Below are positions 16,497 through 25,611 of a stretch of DNA of 64,000 nucleotides, piece after piece; positions within the stretch are counted from its first letter, which is position 1, and each line of letters begins with the position of its first letter. The notes beneath the pieces are model-generated. The model saw nothing but the letters and a program-made list of their open reading frames with translations. It searched no databases and was not told the origin of the DNA. Location of the stretch: positions 124,001 through 188,000 of the forward strand of contig JAEUUF010000013.1 of the NCBI GenBank assembly GCA_016787645.1. Reading direction: 5' to 3'. A program made the position numbers and the translations under genes. The DNA is from Cyclobacteriaceae bacterium (lineage in GTDB: Bacteria > Bacteroidota > Bacteroidia > Cytophagales > Cyclobacteriaceae).

Positions 16497-18803
16497 ATGC
16501 AAAATCTAGTTTATTATTTGCCCGCATTCGGTGTCATTGGATTGCTCTACGTCCTTTGGAAAAGCGCCTGGGTCAACAGCCAGGATGCCGGTACGGACAA
16601 GATGAAGAAAATCGCCGACCACATTGCTGAAGGCGCCATGGCCTTCCTGAAGGCCGAATACAAAGTATTGATAGTATTTGTCGTATGCGTCGCTGTCCTT
16701 CTCGCCGTAACGGCAGACAGCGAAACTTCTTCACCGCTGGTGGGTGTTTCTTTCATCCTCGGCGCATTCAGCTCGGCGTTGGCCGGATTCATCGGAATGC
16801 GCGTTGCTACGAAAGCCAATGTGCGCACCACCAATGCCGCGCGCACCAGTCTCGGCAAGGCACTTGAAGTGGCCTTCACCGGTGGTTCTGTCATGGGCAT
16901 GGGTGTGGTCGGAATCGGGGTTCTTGGCTTGAGCGTGTTGTTCATCATCTATTCTCAAATGTTCGGCGTGGATACCCAGGCTGGACTTAACCAAGTCATC
17001 ACGGTAATCACCGGGTTCTCCTTTGGCGCCTCGTCTATCGCCCTCTTTGCCCGCGTAGGCGGAGGGATTTACACCAAAGCAGCTGATGTCGGCGCTGACC
17101 TCGTCGGCAAAGTAGAAGCTGGCATTCCCGAAGATCACCCGCTTAACCCTGCAACCATCGCCGACAACGTCGGTGATAACGTGGGCGACGTGGCTGGCAT
17201 GGGTGCTGACCTTTTCGAATCATATGTAGGTTCCATCGTAGGTACGATGGTGTTAGGTGCTGCTTTTATGGTGCCTGGTTTCTCTGACAACTTCCAGGGA
17301 CTTTCTGCCGTGCTGCTGCCTTTGGTATTGGCGGGTGTCGGGATCATTATGTCATTCCTCGGAACATTCTTCGTGAAAGTGAAAGAAGGCGGTGATCCTC
17401 AGAAAGCGTTGAATATGGGAGAAATCATCTCCTCCCTGATCATGATTGTCGCATCCTGGTTTATCATCAAGTGGATGCTCCCTGCAGAATGGTGGTTTCA
17501 GGACCCCCTCTACACCTGGGCTGATCCGGTAAAAGGAACCCTGTATACCTCCACGGGCGTTTTCTATGCCACCGTAATCGGTCTCGTAGCGGGTGTCGTG
17601 ATCGGCCTCATTACGGAGTACTATACGGGTATGGGCAAGAAACCCGTCAACTCGATTGTCCGTCAATCTTCGACAGGCGCAGCAACCAACATCATCGCCG
17701 GACTTGGTGTGGGTATGATGTCAACCATGTGGCCCGTCATCATTATCGCTTTCTCGATTATTGGTGCTTTCTACTTCGGCGGTCTCTACGGTATCGCTAT
17801 CGCTGCGGTCGGTATGCTTTCCAATCTGGGCATCCAGTTGGCTGTTGACGCCTACGGTCCTATCTCTGACAATGCCGGCGGTATCGCCGAAATGTCGGAG
17901 CTTCCCAAGGAAGTTCGTTCACGCACCGATAAGCTGGACGCAGTAGGTAATACAACCGCTGCCATCGGCAAAGGGTTCGCTATTGCATCAGCAGCCCTCA
18001 CCGCACTGGCACTCTTCGGGGCCTTCATGACGACGGCACATGTTAAGACCATCGATGTTTCAAAGGCCAACGTGATGGCCGGTTTGTTCATTGGCGGTAT
18101 GCTCCCGTTTGTCTTCTCGGCCTTGGCCATGGGCGCGGTAGGTCGTGCCGCCATGAAGATGATTGAGGAAGTTCGTCGCCAGTTCAAAGACATCCCTGCC
18201 CTCAAGGCGGCCTTGGAAGCGATGAAGAGAAATGATCACAAGGAAATGAAAGATTGGTCTGCCGAAGACCTCAAGATCTTCCAGGAAGCCGATGGAAAAG
18301 CAGAGTATGGCAAATGTGTGGAGATCTCCACGCAAGCTGCACTCAAGCAGATGATCGTTCCTGGATTGATGGCGGTTGTCGTGCCGGTGGTGATTGCCTT
18401 CCTCCCTGGTTTCGGAGTTGAAGCACTCGGCGGAATGCTCGCGGGTGTTACCGTAACGGGTGTATTGATGGCTATCTTCCAGGCAAACGCCGGTGGTGCG
18501 TGGGACAATGCCAAGAAGAGCTTTGAAGAAGGTGTTAATATCAACGGCCAGATGTACTACAAGAAATCTGAGCCCCACAAAGCGGCGGTGGTGGGCGATA
18601 CGGTGGGTGATCCCTTCAAGGACACTTCCGGTCCTTCCCTGAATATTCTTCTTAAGCTTATGTCGGTGGTGGCCCTGGTCATCGCCCCTCTGCTGGTCCC
18701 CGCCTCAGAAACGGCCACGAGCCATGCTGAGCCCGCCAAAGTCAAAATGACCGAAGTGCCTGTGGCTACCACACAGCCTGCTACCAGCACTCCCATCAAA
18801 TAG
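16497..18803 (+). CDS. hppA: Membrane-bound ion-translocating pyrophosphatase
   Basis: A 768-residue polytopic membrane enzyme that couples pyrophosphate hydrolysis to H+ and/or Na+ pumping. The cytoplasmic catalytic segments are intact: [19 protein letters not shown] with [19 protein letters not shown] (about residues 197-243) and the C-terminal [19 protein letters not shown]. The segment [10 protein letters not shown] (about 484-493) carries Ala where K+-independent enzymes have Lys, so a K+-dependent subclass is expected from family knowledge. Pumped ion specificity I leave open. The Ala/Thr/Pro-rich C-terminal tail beyond about residue 740 looks like an extension. A good promoter and terminator flank it, so it is monocistronic. 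Confidence 0.95.
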   Translation: MQNLVYYLPAFGVIGLLYVLWKSAWVNSQDAGTDKMKKIADHIAEGAMAFLKAEYKVLIVFVVCVAVLLAVTADSETSSPLVGVSFILGAFSSALAGFIGMRVATKANVRTTNAARTSLGKALEVAFTGGSVMGMGVVGIGVLGLSVLFIIYSQMFGVDTQAGLNQVITVITGFSFGASSIALFARVGGGIYTKAADVGADLVGKVEAGIPEDHPLNPATIADNVGDNVGDVAGMGADLFESYVGSIVGTMVLGAAFMVPGFSDNFQGLSAVLLPLVLAGVGIIMSFLGTFFVKVKEGGDPQKALNMGEIISSLIMIVASWFIIKWMLPAEWWFQDPLYTWADPVKGTLYTSTGVFYATVIGLVAGVVIGLITEYYTGMGKKPVNSIVRQSSTGAATNIIAGLGVGMMSTMWPVIIIAFSIIGAFYFGGLYGIAIAAVGMLSNLGIQLAVDAYGPISDNAGGIAEMSELPKEVRSRTDKLDAVGNTTAAIGKGFAIASAALTALALFGAFMTTAHVKTIDVSKANVMAGLFIGGMLPFVFSALAMGAVGRAAMKMIEEVRRQFKDIPALKAALEAMKRNDHKEMKDWSAEDLKIFQEADGKAEYGKCVEISTQAALKQMIVPGLMAVVVPVVIAFLPGFGVEALGGMLAGVTVTGVLMAIFQANAGGAWDNAKKSFEEGVNINGQMYYKKSEPHKAAVVGDTVGDPFKDTSGPSLNILLKLMSVVALVIAPLLVPASETATSHAEPAKVKMTEVPVATTQPATSTPIK

Positions 18804-18825
18804 ACTCAGTTAATCCAAAATCAAA

Positions 18826-18850
18826 GCCTCCCTGTCAGGAGGCTTTTTTT
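18826..18850 (+). terminator. Rho-independent terminator of hppA
   Basis: GCCTCC-CTGTCA-GGAGGC followed by seven T residues, 22 bases downstream of the hppA stop. A perfect six-base-pair GC-rich stem with a T-run on the plus strand. Confidence 0.9.
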
Positions 18851-18868
18851 ATTTATTTTTATCCCAAC

Positions 18869-19309
18869 ATGACCTATTCGAGAATCCTGACTGCATTCTT
18901 CCTATTGGTTTCTGGATTGGCAGTAGGCCAAAACGATGAAACTATACTTGGACGGTGGAAGACCATCGATGATAACACCGGGGAAGCCCGGTCTATCGTA
19001 GAGATCCTCGAGCACCAGGGTGCCGTTGTAGGACGGGTCGTAAAAATCTTCCCCCGTCCCAATGTTGAACCGGACCCGGTCTGCGATAAATGCAGCCCGG
19101 AAGACCCCCGCTACAAGAAGAAAATCATCGGAATGGAGATTATCCGCAACCTCAAAAAATCCGGGTCAGAATATGGGGGCGGCGATATACTTGATCCTGA
19201 AAATGGCAAAGTCTACCGGTCGAAAATCTGGGTGGAAGGAAAAGTTCTGAAAGTAAGGGGTTACTGGGGACCCTTTTACCGTACTCAGACATGGCAACGT
19301 GTGGACTGA
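18869..19309 (+). CDS. DUF2147 secreted protein
   Basis: A 146-residue protein with a signal peptide (1-21, ending AVGQ). The mature part matches DUF2147: ILGRWKTIDDNTGEARSIVEI near the start, a CDKCSPEDPR pair of cysteines, and a terminal KVRGYWGPFYRTQTW. The family is a lipocalin-like periplasmic barrel of unknown function often linked to growth on fatty or aromatic substrates. It lies between the hppA terminator and the sigma factor gene. Confidence 0.85.
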   Translation: MTYSRILTAFFLLVSGLAVGQNDETILGRWKTIDDNTGEARSIVEILEHQGAVVGRVVKIFPRPNVEPDPVCDKCSPEDPRYKKKIIGMEIIRNLKKSGSEYGGGDILDPENGKVYRSKIWVEGKVLKVRGYWGPFYRTQTWQRVD

Positions 19310-19380
19310 AACCATTGGTGGAAATTAGTGTAGTTTAGACCCCAGATACCTGCTATTCAACCCCCTACCAGGTTACTTCC

Positions 19381-19953
19381 GTGGCATACCAAGTATTCAA
19401 GTCCGGTGCTGAGTTGACCGAAAAGGACCTTTTTGAAAGGATTCAAAAAGGCGATGAAAAGGCCCTGGAAGTCATTTATAAGAAGTACTACCGGATGATG
19501 ACCAAGTTGGTGGTCACCAATAGTGGTACGGAGGAGGAGGCCCGGGACGTTTACCAGGATGCGCTGGTGGTTTTCTGGCAGAAGGCACGTTCTGGAAACC
19601 TGGTGCTCACGTCAAAAATGAGCACCTATATCTACAGCATCTGCCAGAACCTGTGGAGGAAGGAACTGGAGCGGAAGAAAAGGCTGTCGAACGAAGAGAA
19701 AGATATCCCTCACTCGATTGACCAGGACTCCGCCGAACGGGAGAAGATTATTGCGAAGTGCCTGGAGCAGTTGGGTGAAACGTGCAGGAAGGTATTGATG
19801 TATTATTATTTCGATGAGTTGTCCATGCAGGAGATCGCCGACAAACTCGGCTTTGCCAACACGGACACCGCGAAGACGAAGAAATATAAGTGTAAACAGA
19901 AGCTCGATGAACTGGTGAAGTCCCAGTATTCCGAGCGAGACTTTTTGGATTGA
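19381..19953 (+). CDS. ECF-type RNA polymerase sigma factor
   Basis: A 190-residue sigma-70 family regulator starting at GTG. Region 2 spans about residues 28-95 (ALEVIYKKYYRMMTKLVV, then EEEARDVYQDALVVFWQKA) and region 4 about 125-180 (CLEQLGETCRKVLMYYYFDELSMQEIADKLGF, interrupted here as LGETCRKVLMYYYF...SMQEIADKLG), with the helix-turn-helix intact. It precedes, with one base between stop and start, a single-pass membrane protein that looks like its anti-sigma partner, so the two likely form a signal-responsive pair. Confidence 0.9.
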   Translation: MAYQVFKSGAELTEKDLFERIQKGDEKALEVIYKKYYRMMTKLVVTNSGTEEEARDVYQDALVVFWQKARSGNLVLTSKMSTYIYSICQNLWRKELERKKRLSNEEKDIPHSIDQDSAEREKIIAKCLEQLGETCRKVLMYYYFDELSMQEIADKLGFANTDTAKTKKYKCKQKLDELVKSQYSERDFLD

Positions 19954-19954
19954 T

Positions 19955-20767
19955 ATGATGAATTTTGAAAAGATTGACGACTACCTCGCGAACCGGCTCC
20001 CCGCCGAAGAGCGCGCTGCCTTCGAGCAAGCGCTGGAGGGGGACCCTGCGCTAAAGTCTGAGGTGGCGTTCCAGGAAAAAATAGTGTCAAGTGTTCGGCA
20101 GGCCCGTGCCGCTGAACTCAAGCAAATGTTGCAGCAAGTTCCCGTGCCTACTGGCGGATGGAGCACAGGTCAGATTGCCGCGGGTATTCTTGCGGCCGGT
20201 GTCGTGGCTACCAGTTTGTACTTCTACCTCAGCGCACCCAAGCCGACTCCCGCTGTTGAGACCATAACGCCTGAGATCATAACCCCTCAACCCCCCACCG
20301 AAGAGAAACAACCGGAGACAACGCCTGAGACTCCCGTGACTGCAGAAAAAGCAAAGAAAGAAACTCCGGCACCCACTAAGGAAAGAACCGTCAAGCCGGT
20401 TCAAAAGCCGGATCTGCAGGTGGTTGATCATGCAGCAGACATCACCGATACGCAACCCTCTGAGCAGCCAACAACGACCAGCACACGGAGTGAAATCTCG
20501 GTCTCCAAACTCGAAGTGGTAACCTTACCTCCGGACAAGAAGTACACCTTCCATTACCAATTCATGGAGGGCAAGCTCCGGCTCTACGGTCCCTTTGACA
20601 AGAACCTCTATGAGATACTGGAGATTAACGGCGATACTCACGCGGTATTCCTTTTCTACAAAGAGAACTACTATCTCCTCGATGAGTCTCAGAATTCCAT
20701 CACTCCTTTGGCACCTATCCGTGACGGACAGTTACTGAAGAAGCTTAGGGAATACAGAAGCCGCTAA
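19955..20767 (+). CDS. Putative anti-sigma factor, single-pass membrane
   Basis: A 270-residue protein (the first ATG at 19955 is used; 19958 is equally possible). The N-terminus FEKIDDYLANRLPAEERAAFE is the typical start of anti-sigma proteins, but the HxxxCxxC zinc site is absent. One transmembrane helix at about 70-92 (AAGILAAGVVATSLYFYL) is followed by a Pro/Thr/Glu-rich periplasmic stalk (about 95-165) and a globular C-terminal domain. Gene position directly after the sigma factor supports the role. A strong terminator follows. Confidence 0.7.
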   Translation: MMNFEKIDDYLANRLPAEERAAFEQALEGDPALKSEVAFQEKIVSSVRQARAAELKQMLQQVPVPTGGWSTGQIAAGILAAGVVATSLYFYLSAPKPTPAVETITPEIITPQPPTEEKQPETTPETPVTAEKAKKETPAPTKERTVKPVQKPDLQVVDHAADITDTQPSEQPTTTSTRSEISVSKLEVVTLPPDKKYTFHYQFMEGKLRLYGPFDKNLYEILEINGDTHAVFLFYKENYYLLDESQNSITPLAPIRDGQLLKKLREYRSR

Positions 20768-20778
20768 CCGACAATGAC

Positions 20779-20803
20779 ACCCCTCCCCTCGGAGGGGTTT
20801 TTT
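20779..20803 (+). terminator. Rho-independent terminator after the sigma/anti-sigma pair
   Basis: ACCCCTCC-CCTC-GGAGGGGT followed by a T-run, 12 bases after the anti-sigma stop. Eight-base-pair stem on the plus strand. Confidence 0.9.
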
Positions 20804-20828
20804 ATGCTCACAAGTCACCCCGGCTTGC

Positions 20829-20836
20829 TATCTTTG
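20829..20836 (+). promoter_or_regulatory. ftsX -7 element, very close to the start codon
   Basis: TATCTTTG is a perfect TAnnTTTG -7 box, ending seven bases before the ftsX ATG at 20844. No TTG is seen at the -33 position. If used, transcription would start at or next to the ATG, giving a leaderless or near-leaderless message. Confidence 0.5.
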
Positions 20837-20843
20837 CCCATCC

Positions 20844-21737
20844 ATGGCCGGAGAATATACCCGCAAACCCAAGAAACTCGGCAGCTACCCGTTCATCAGC
20901 GTGGTACTGAGCATCACCCTCGCCTTGTTTGTAGTGGGCCTGTTCGGTGTACTGCTGATTTATTCTCAGGAACTGGGAAGGATGGTGAAGGAGAATGTGC
21001 GTATCCAGGTGTATCTCAAGAGCACCATCCAGGAGGATGAACGCCGGCTGCTGGAGAAGAAACTCAAATCCTCCGACTTCATTCTCAAAGACTCAACCCG
21101 CCAAAGAATAGTGTTCGTTTCAAGGCAGGACGCTGCCAAACAATTCATCCAGGACACGGGCGAAGACTTTCAGAAATTCCTCGGCGAGAACCCCCTCCGT
21201 GATGCCTACCTCGTCAACGTCGATCCCGCCTTTCATGACAAGAAAAGCCTGGCCGAAATCAAAACCAGGCTGGAAAAAGAAAAGGGAGTATTCCAGGTTT
21301 ACTATGTGGAAAGTCTCATCGAGTCGATCAACCGAAACATGGCAAAGATTGGATTGGTCCTGCTCGGGATAGCCTCGGTGCTATTGCTGGTGGTGGTTCT
21401 TCTGATCAACAACACGCTTCGTCTGGCCTTGTTTAGCCAGCGCTTCCTGATCCGCAGCATGCAACTGGTCGGTGCTACCCGCTTCTTTATCCAGGGACCC
21501 TTTATTCTCCGTTCAATGTTGCTGGGCGCCCTTGCTGGTCTGATAGCCTGCGGGATGATTTACGGCCTCATCCGTTATGGCCACGCCCGAGTCGAGGAAT
21601 TGCAGTTGCTTGAAAATAAATCCCGGCTGCTGATTCTCCTTGCCAGTCTGCTGGCGATGGGTATTTTTGTGGCCGCCGTCAGTACGTGGCGGGCCGTAAG
21701 CCGGTATCTTAAACTCTCGCTTGACGAACTCTATTAA
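20844..21737 (+). CDS. ftsX: Cell division protein FtsX
   Basis: A 297-residue inner-membrane protein with the FtsX layout: cytoplasmic N-terminus, first helix at about 22-44, a periplasmic domain to about 160, then three helices (about 168-190, 220-245, 262-285). It contains the FtsX region SQRFLIRSMQLVGATRFFIQGPF, read here as RFLIRSMQLVGATRFFI, just after the second helix. With FtsE it activates cell-wall hydrolases at the septum. FtsE is not adjacent, which is usual in this phylum. It heads the run with DUF3098, uppP, truB and ribF. Confidence 0.92.
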   Translation: MAGEYTRKPKKLGSYPFISVVLSITLALFVVGLFGVLLIYSQELGRMVKENVRIQVYLKSTIQEDERRLLEKKLKSSDFILKDSTRQRIVFVSRQDAAKQFIQDTGEDFQKFLGENPLRDAYLVNVDPAFHDKKSLAEIKTRLEKEKGVFQVYYVESLIESINRNMAKIGLVLLGIASVLLLVVVLLINNTLRLALFSQRFLIRSMQLVGATRFFIQGPFILRSMLLGALAGLIACGMIYGLIRYGHARVEELQLLENKSRLLILLASLLAMGIFVAAVSTWRAVSRYLKLSLDELY

Positions 21738-21739
21738 CC

Positions 21740-21943
21740 ATGAGTAAACTTCCTTTCGGAAAAAAGAATTATCAACTAATGATCATCGGCCTGGTTATCC
21801 TCGTTGTAGGATTCATCACGATGACATTGGACAAAGAGCCACATGGGTTTGGTTTCCTCGGCCTCACCCTTGGGCCCCTCATCGTCGTAGGCGGCTTCAT
21901 TGTAGAAATCTTCGCTATCCTCCACCGCCCGTCGGACCGATAG
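21740..21943 (+). CDS. DUF3098 small membrane protein
   Basis: A 67-residue protein with two hydrophobic helices (about 13-29 and 39-61) separated by a short DKEPHGFG turn, beginning KLPFGKKNY as the DUF3098 family does. It lies two bases after ftsX and three before uppP, the gene order known from Bacteroidota. Function unknown, possibly linked to division or envelope synthesis because of its neighbours. Confidence 0.85.
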   Translation: MSKLPFGKKNYQLMIIGLVILVVGFITMTLDKEPHGFGFLGLTLGPLIVVGGFIVEIFAILHRPSDR

Positions 21944-21946
21944 TCC

Positions 21947-22741
21947 ATGTCCCTCCTTCAGGCCATAGTGCTGGCAATTATCGAGGGCATAACGGAATTC
22001 CTCCCGATCTCCTCTACGGGGCACATGATCATAGGATCCACGGCCATGGGAATCGCCTCCGACTCCTTCGTCAAAGCATTTACCGTGGCAATCCAGTTTG
22101 GTGCCATCGCCTCCGTAATTGTCCTCTACTGGAAGCGTTTCTGGCAGTCGATCAAGTTCTACCTGGTGCTCTTCGTTGCCTTTGTCCCCGCCGCCGTGGT
22201 CGGTTTTCTACTCAACGACGTGATTGACGCCTTATTGGAGCGGGTGGACGTGGTTGGATGGACGCTGATCGCCGGGGGCATTGTGCTGTTGTTTGTGGAC
22301 AAATGGTTTTCACGAACAGTGGAAGAAGGATCGACCGCCATTTCTTATCCGCGTGCTTTGAAAATCGGACTCTTTCAATGCCTGGCCTTGGTGCCGGGAG
22401 TTTCACGGTCAGCGGCCACCATTATTGGAGGACTCAGCGTGGGGCTTAACCGCAGAACGGCCGCCGAGTTTTCTTTTTTCCTCGCGGTTCCCACCATGCT
22501 GGCAGCAACTGTATACAAGTTGGGGAAGTTTTATGCAGATGGAAATGCCTTCGGCAACGAACAACTCGTACTATTGATTACCGGGAATGTGGTCGCCTTC
22601 CTGGTGGCTATGGCCGCGATCAAGCTTTTCATCGGATATCTTACCAAGCACGGTTTTCGGCTGTTTGGTTACTACCGCATCATCGTAGGCTTGATTATCC
22701 TTGGGCTGTATTATTTCGGCGCCGCCACTGAAATCATATGA
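21947..22741 (+). CDS. uppP: Undecaprenyl-diphosphate phosphatase
   Basis: A 264-residue polytopic membrane enzyme of the BacA/UppP family that recycles the lipid carrier used for peptidoglycan and other polymers. Both catalytic motifs are present: [15 protein letters not shown] near the N-terminus and [14 protein letters not shown] near residue 148. The distribution of helices fits the family. It overlaps truB by four bases (ATGA). Confidence 0.95.
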   Translation: MSLLQAIVLAIIEGITEFLPISSTGHMIIGSTAMGIASDSFVKAFTVAIQFGAIASVIVLYWKRFWQSIKFYLVLFVAFVPAAVVGFLLNDVIDALLERVDVVGWTLIAGGIVLLFVDKWFSRTVEEGSTAISYPRALKIGLFQCLALVPGVSRSAATIIGGLSVGLNRRTAAEFSFFLAVPTMLAATVYKLGKFYADGNAFGNEQLVLLITGNVVAFLVAMAAIKLFIGYLTKHGFRLFGYYRIIVGLIILGLYYFGAATEII

Positions 22742-23418
22742 TGGAAACCGGGGATGGCATCATGCTGCTGGTCGACAAACCACTGGAGTGGACCAGCTTT
22801 GATGTAGTCAACAAGCTCCGTTACATCCTCCACACCCGAAAGATTGGTCATGCAGGCACGCTTGATCCCCTCGCCACCGGACTGCTGATTATCTGCGCAG
22901 GGAAGATGACCAAGCGAATTGACGAATACCAGGGAATGGAAAAGGAATATACAGGAACCATAACCCTTGGCCAGACAACACCCTCGTTTGACCTCGAGAC
23001 GCTGCCTTCAGCGCCTGTTGATATTTCCCACATCACAGAAGAAGTTATCAAGACGGCAGCTGCGACTTTTGTGGGGAATATTGAGCAAGTACCGCCTGCC
23101 CACTCCTCGATTAAGGTTGACGGACGTCGCGCATATTCCCACGCAAGAAAAGGACGTGTCGTTGAAATGAAACCGCGGCAAGTGACCGTCCGCACCTTTG
23201 AAATCACCGCTTGCCGATTCCCGGAAGTGGAGTTCCGGGTAGTCTGCTCAAAAGGAACGTACATCCGGAGCCTGGCCCATGACCTGGGACAGCAGCTTGG
23301 CGTGGGTGCCCATTTGTCGTCCTTATGCCGGACACGAATCGGCGAATACCGGCTGACCGATGCAGAAACCATCGAACAAATCAGGGCGCGATTCGAAGCA
23401 GCGCCTTCGATGTCATGA
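22738..23418 (+). CDS. truB: tRNA pseudouridine(55) synthase
   Basis: A 226-residue pseudouridine synthase. Catalytic Asp43 lies in [32 protein letters not shown] and [15 protein letters not shown] are the other hallmark segments. It converts U55 in the T-loop of tRNAs. It overlaps uppP at the start and ribF at the end (ATGA each), so the three are translationally linked. The C-terminal PUA-like domain of longer TruB proteins is absent, as is common in this phylum. Confidence 0.95.
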   Translation: MMETGDGIMLLVDKPLEWTSFDVVNKLRYILHTRKIGHAGTLDPLATGLLIICAGKMTKRIDEYQGMEKEYTGTITLGQTTPSFDLETLPSAPVDISHITEEVIKTAAATFVGNIEQVPPAHSSIKVDGRRAYSHARKGRVVEMKPRQVTVRTFEITACRFPEVEFRVVCSKGTYIRSLAHDLGQQLGVGAHLSSLCRTRIGEYRLTDAETIEQIRARFEAAPSMS

Positions 23419-24344
23419 AGATCTATCACACTCCCAGCGATTTCCTCCGGCTGAATTATGCCGTTGTCACCAGCGGCACCTTTGACGGTGTTCACCTGGG
23501 CCATCAGAAAATCCTTACCCGGATCAAGGAGATCGCACAACGGAATGGCGGAGAAACCGTAGTCCTCACTTTCTGGCCACACCCACGCCTGGTACTGCAT
23601 CCGGACGATAAGTCCCTAAAGTTGCTCAATACATTTGAAGAGAAGGCGGATCTGCTGAAAGAGCAAGGTATCCAGCACCTCGTCCGCATTCCTTTCACCA
23701 AAGAATTTTCACAGTTATCATCCGTGGAGTTTGTGCAGCGGATACTGGTCGACACTATCGGAACACGGAAGCTGGTAATTGGATACGATCATCATTTCGG
23801 CAAGAACCGGGAAGGCAGTTTTGAACAGTTGCGCCTGAAAGGATCAGAGTACGGGTTCGAGGTGGAAGAAATTCCTGCCCAGGACATCGACCACATCACC
23901 GTTAGTTCCTCCGCCATCCGGCGCGCATTGTCTACCGGCGACGTGATCACGGCCGCCCATCTCCTGGGGCGCTCCTATTCCCTGACCGGAATGGTGGTGG
24001 TGGGGGACAAGCTGGGCAGGGTCATGGGGTATCCAACCGCCAATATCAGCATTGAATCGCATTTCAAACTTATCCCGGCGGACGGCATCTACGCGGTGCG
24101 CGTTTGCCATGGCAGCCAGTGGTATGGGGGGATGCTTTATATCGGCGTGCGTCCCACCGTCAACGGTGCAAAGCGATCGATCGAAGTAAATATCTTTGAA
24201 TTTGATAACGATATTTACGGAGAGACGCTGACGGTGACCTTTGAGAAGTTGCTTCGTACGGACACGAAGTTCAAGGACCTGGAGGCCCTCAAGAACCAGC
24301 TAGCCATAGATAAGCAACTTGCCCTCGAGGCCCTGAAGAATTAA
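23415..24344 (+). CDS. ribF: Bifunctional riboflavin kinase / FAD synthetase
   Basis: A 309-residue protein from the ATG at 23415, which overlaps the truB stop (ATGA); an in-frame start farther upstream lies inside truB. The N-terminal nucleotidyltransferase domain shows [14 protein letters not shown] (about residues 20-33) and [23 protein letters not shown] marks the ISSTxIR-like motif. The C-terminal riboflavin kinase domain begins near 185 ([11 protein letters not shown]). It makes FMN and FAD from riboflavin. Confidence 0.95.
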   Translation: MKIYHTPSDFLRLNYAVVTSGTFDGVHLGHQKILTRIKEIAQRNGGETVVLTFWPHPRLVLHPDDKSLKLLNTFEEKADLLKEQGIQHLVRIPFTKEFSQLSSVEFVQRILVDTIGTRKLVIGYDHHFGKNREGSFEQLRLKGSEYGFEVEEIPAQDIDHITVSSSAIRRALSTGDVITAAHLLGRSYSLTGMVVVGDKLGRVMGYPTANISIESHFKLIPADGIYAVRVCHGSQWYGGMLYIGVRPTVNGAKRSIEVNIFEFDNDIYGETLTVTFEKLLRTDTKFKDLEALKNQLAIDKQLALEALKN

Positions 24345-24366
24345 CGGTAACCAAAATTCGACTACC

Positions 24367-25068
24367 ATGATCCACAAAGTGGTCAAGAATGCCGACGACG
24401 CCATACGCGATATTCCCGACAATGCCACCTTGATGGTGGGTGGCTTCGGGCTTTCGGGGATCCCGGAGAATTGCCTGGCTGCCTTGCTAAGAAAAGGAAC
24501 GAAAGGGCTGACATGTATTTCCAACAACGCCGGGGTGGACGACTTCGGCATTGGACTTCTTCTTAAAACTCACCAGGTGCGCAAGATGATTTCCTCGTAC
24601 GTCGGCGAGAACGAAGAATTCGAGCGGCAGTTACTCTCAGGCGAGTTGGAGGTGGAATTGATTCCGCAAGGAACCCTTGCCGAACGGATTCGCGCCGGGG
24701 GTGCAGGCATTCCGGCGTTCTTCACACCAGCCGGCGTTGGTACGGAGGTAGCGGAAGGAAAAGAAACACGAACGTTTGAAGGAAAGGTTTATCTGATGGA
24801 ACGCTGGCTTCGGGCCGACTACTCGCTGGTGAAAGCATGGAAAGGAGACACCCTCGGCAATCTCATTTACCGCGGAACAGCACGCAATTTCAACCCGATG
24901 ATGGCCGCGGCAGGGACAATAACCATCGCGGAGGTCGAAGAACTTGTGCAGCCGGGAGAGCTGGATCCGAATACGATCCACACGCCGGGCATCTATGTTC
25001 ACCGAATCTTCAAAGGGAGCAATTACGAAAAACGTATTGAACAGCGGACCGTTCGCTCAATTCGGTAA
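24367..25068 (+). CDS. scoA: Succinyl-CoA:3-ketoacid CoA-transferase subunit A
   Basis: A 233-residue class I CoA-transferase alpha subunit. It has the [12 protein letters not shown] glycine-rich segment (about 24-37), [11 protein letters not shown], and [16 protein letters not shown], all typical of ScoA. With ScoB it moves CoA from succinyl-CoA to acetoacetate, linking ketone and amino-acid breakdown to the TCA cycle. ScoA and ScoB genes are normally adjacent; here they are separated by a 543-base insert with a four-helix-bundle gene. The last codons and the stop lie inside the left repeat of that insert. Confidence 0.92.
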   Translation: MIHKVVKNADDAIRDIPDNATLMVGGFGLSGIPENCLAALLRKGTKGLTCISNNAGVDDFGIGLLLKTHQVRKMISSYVGENEEFERQLLSGELEVELIPQGTLAERIRAGGAGIPAFFTPAGVGTEVAEGKETRTFEGKVYLMERWLRADYSLVKAWKGDTLGNLIYRGTARNFNPMMAAAGTITIAEVEELVQPGELDPNTIHTPGIYVHRIFKGSNYEKRIEQRTVRSIR

Positions 25069-25090
25069 TTTGGTAATTCGATAATTCGGC
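25059..25090. repeat. Left inverted repeat, TAATTCGG octamers
   Basis: Four degenerate 8-base units (TCAATTCG, GTAATTTG, GTAATTCG, ATAATTCG) run from 25057 to 25088 and include the scoA stop codon. The 32 bases from 25059 form an imperfect inverted repeat with 25580-25611; of the four mismatches, two would be G-U pairs in RNA. Confidence 0.8.
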
Positions 25091-25123
25091 GATGAAGAGT
25101 TGATAACCGCAATAATAAAATTG

Positions 25124-25137
25124 TCATGTAAACATGA
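25124..25137. promoter_or_regulatory. 14-base palindrome upstream of the four-helix gene
   Basis: TCATGT-AA-ACATGA is a perfect inverted repeat 46 bases before the start of the four-helix gene. It could be an operator or a small hairpin. Short palindromes also precede the genes at 32760 and 61784. Confidence 0.3.
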
Positions 25138-25183
25138 TATCGAGCAACGCTGAAACTCTGTGTACCATTAATACCTTGGCCGA

Positions 25184-25570
25184 ATGGATACCGAGCCAGG
25201 TCAGAAGAAGAAGTACAATCCCAATTTTGGAGAAAACCTGATTGTGAACATGTCCTTTGAGTTTTCAATGAATATCCTTTCTTACTCTTCCTTATTAGAG
25301 GGACATCGGCGGTATGCTCTCGCAAATCAACTAATCCGATCCGGGACTTCGATTGGGGCCAATGTCCGTGAAGCGCAAAATGCAGAATCCAGGCAGGACT
25401 TCATTCATAAAATGAAGATAGCAGCCAAAGAAGCTGACGAAACGGAATACTTTCTGGAACTATGTAATCAATCGCCAGGATATCCAAGTTGCTCCGCACT
25501 GCTCTCAAATATTCTTGCCATCAAAAAGGTTCTTTCAAAAATCATCGCAACAACCAAAAAGAGATCTTAG
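25184..25570 (+). CDS. Four-helix-bundle protein (23S rRNA intervening-sequence family)
   Basis: A 128-residue all-helical protein of the S23/IVS family (PF05635 type). Typical strings are FGENLIVNMSFEFSMNI, ANQLIRSGTSIGANVREAQNAES, and FIHKMKIAAKEADETEYFL. Homologues were first seen inside 23S rRNA intervening sequences of spirochetes and share a fold with Avd of diversity-generating retroelements; no reverse transcriptase is seen here. It lies on the operon strand, between scoA and scoB, within inverted octamer repeats. Biochemical role unknown. The start at 25184 is the first ATG; a later ATG (before SFEFSM) would cut off conserved sequence. Confidence 0.85.
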   Translation: MDTEPGQKKKYNPNFGENLIVNMSFEFSMNILSYSSLLEGHRRYALANQLIRSGTSIGANVREAQNAESRQDFIHKMKIAAKEADETEYFLELCNQSPGYPSCSALLSNILAIKKVLSKIIATTKKRS

Positions 25571-25579
25571 TATCCTATA

Positions 25580-25611
25580 GCCGAATCGTCGAATCACCGA
25601 ATTACCGAATT
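25580..25611. repeat. Right inverted repeat, CCGAATTA octamers
   Basis: Four 8-base units (GCCGAATC, GTCGAATC, ACCGAATT, ACCGAATT) end directly at the scoB ATG. They are the reverse complement of the left repeat at 25059-25090 with 28 of 32 matches. Confidence 0.85.

Larger units (their letters stand above)
25059..25611 (+). mobile_element. Putative repeat-bounded cassette between scoA and scoB
   Basis: A 553-base unit whose ends are 32-base imperfect inverted repeats (25059-25090 and 25580-25611, 28 of 32 positions matching) and whose only gene is the four-helix-bundle ORF. The left end lies in the last scoA codons; the right end touches the scoB start codon. No transposase, target duplication or known element is seen. 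Mobility is inferred from the interruption of a normally contiguous gene pair and from three similar units in the window. Confidence 0.45.

Noticed and set aside
25184-25570. Four-helix protein as Avd of a diversity-generating retroelement
   Set aside because: The fold is related but no reverse transcriptase, template repeat or variable gene is present.
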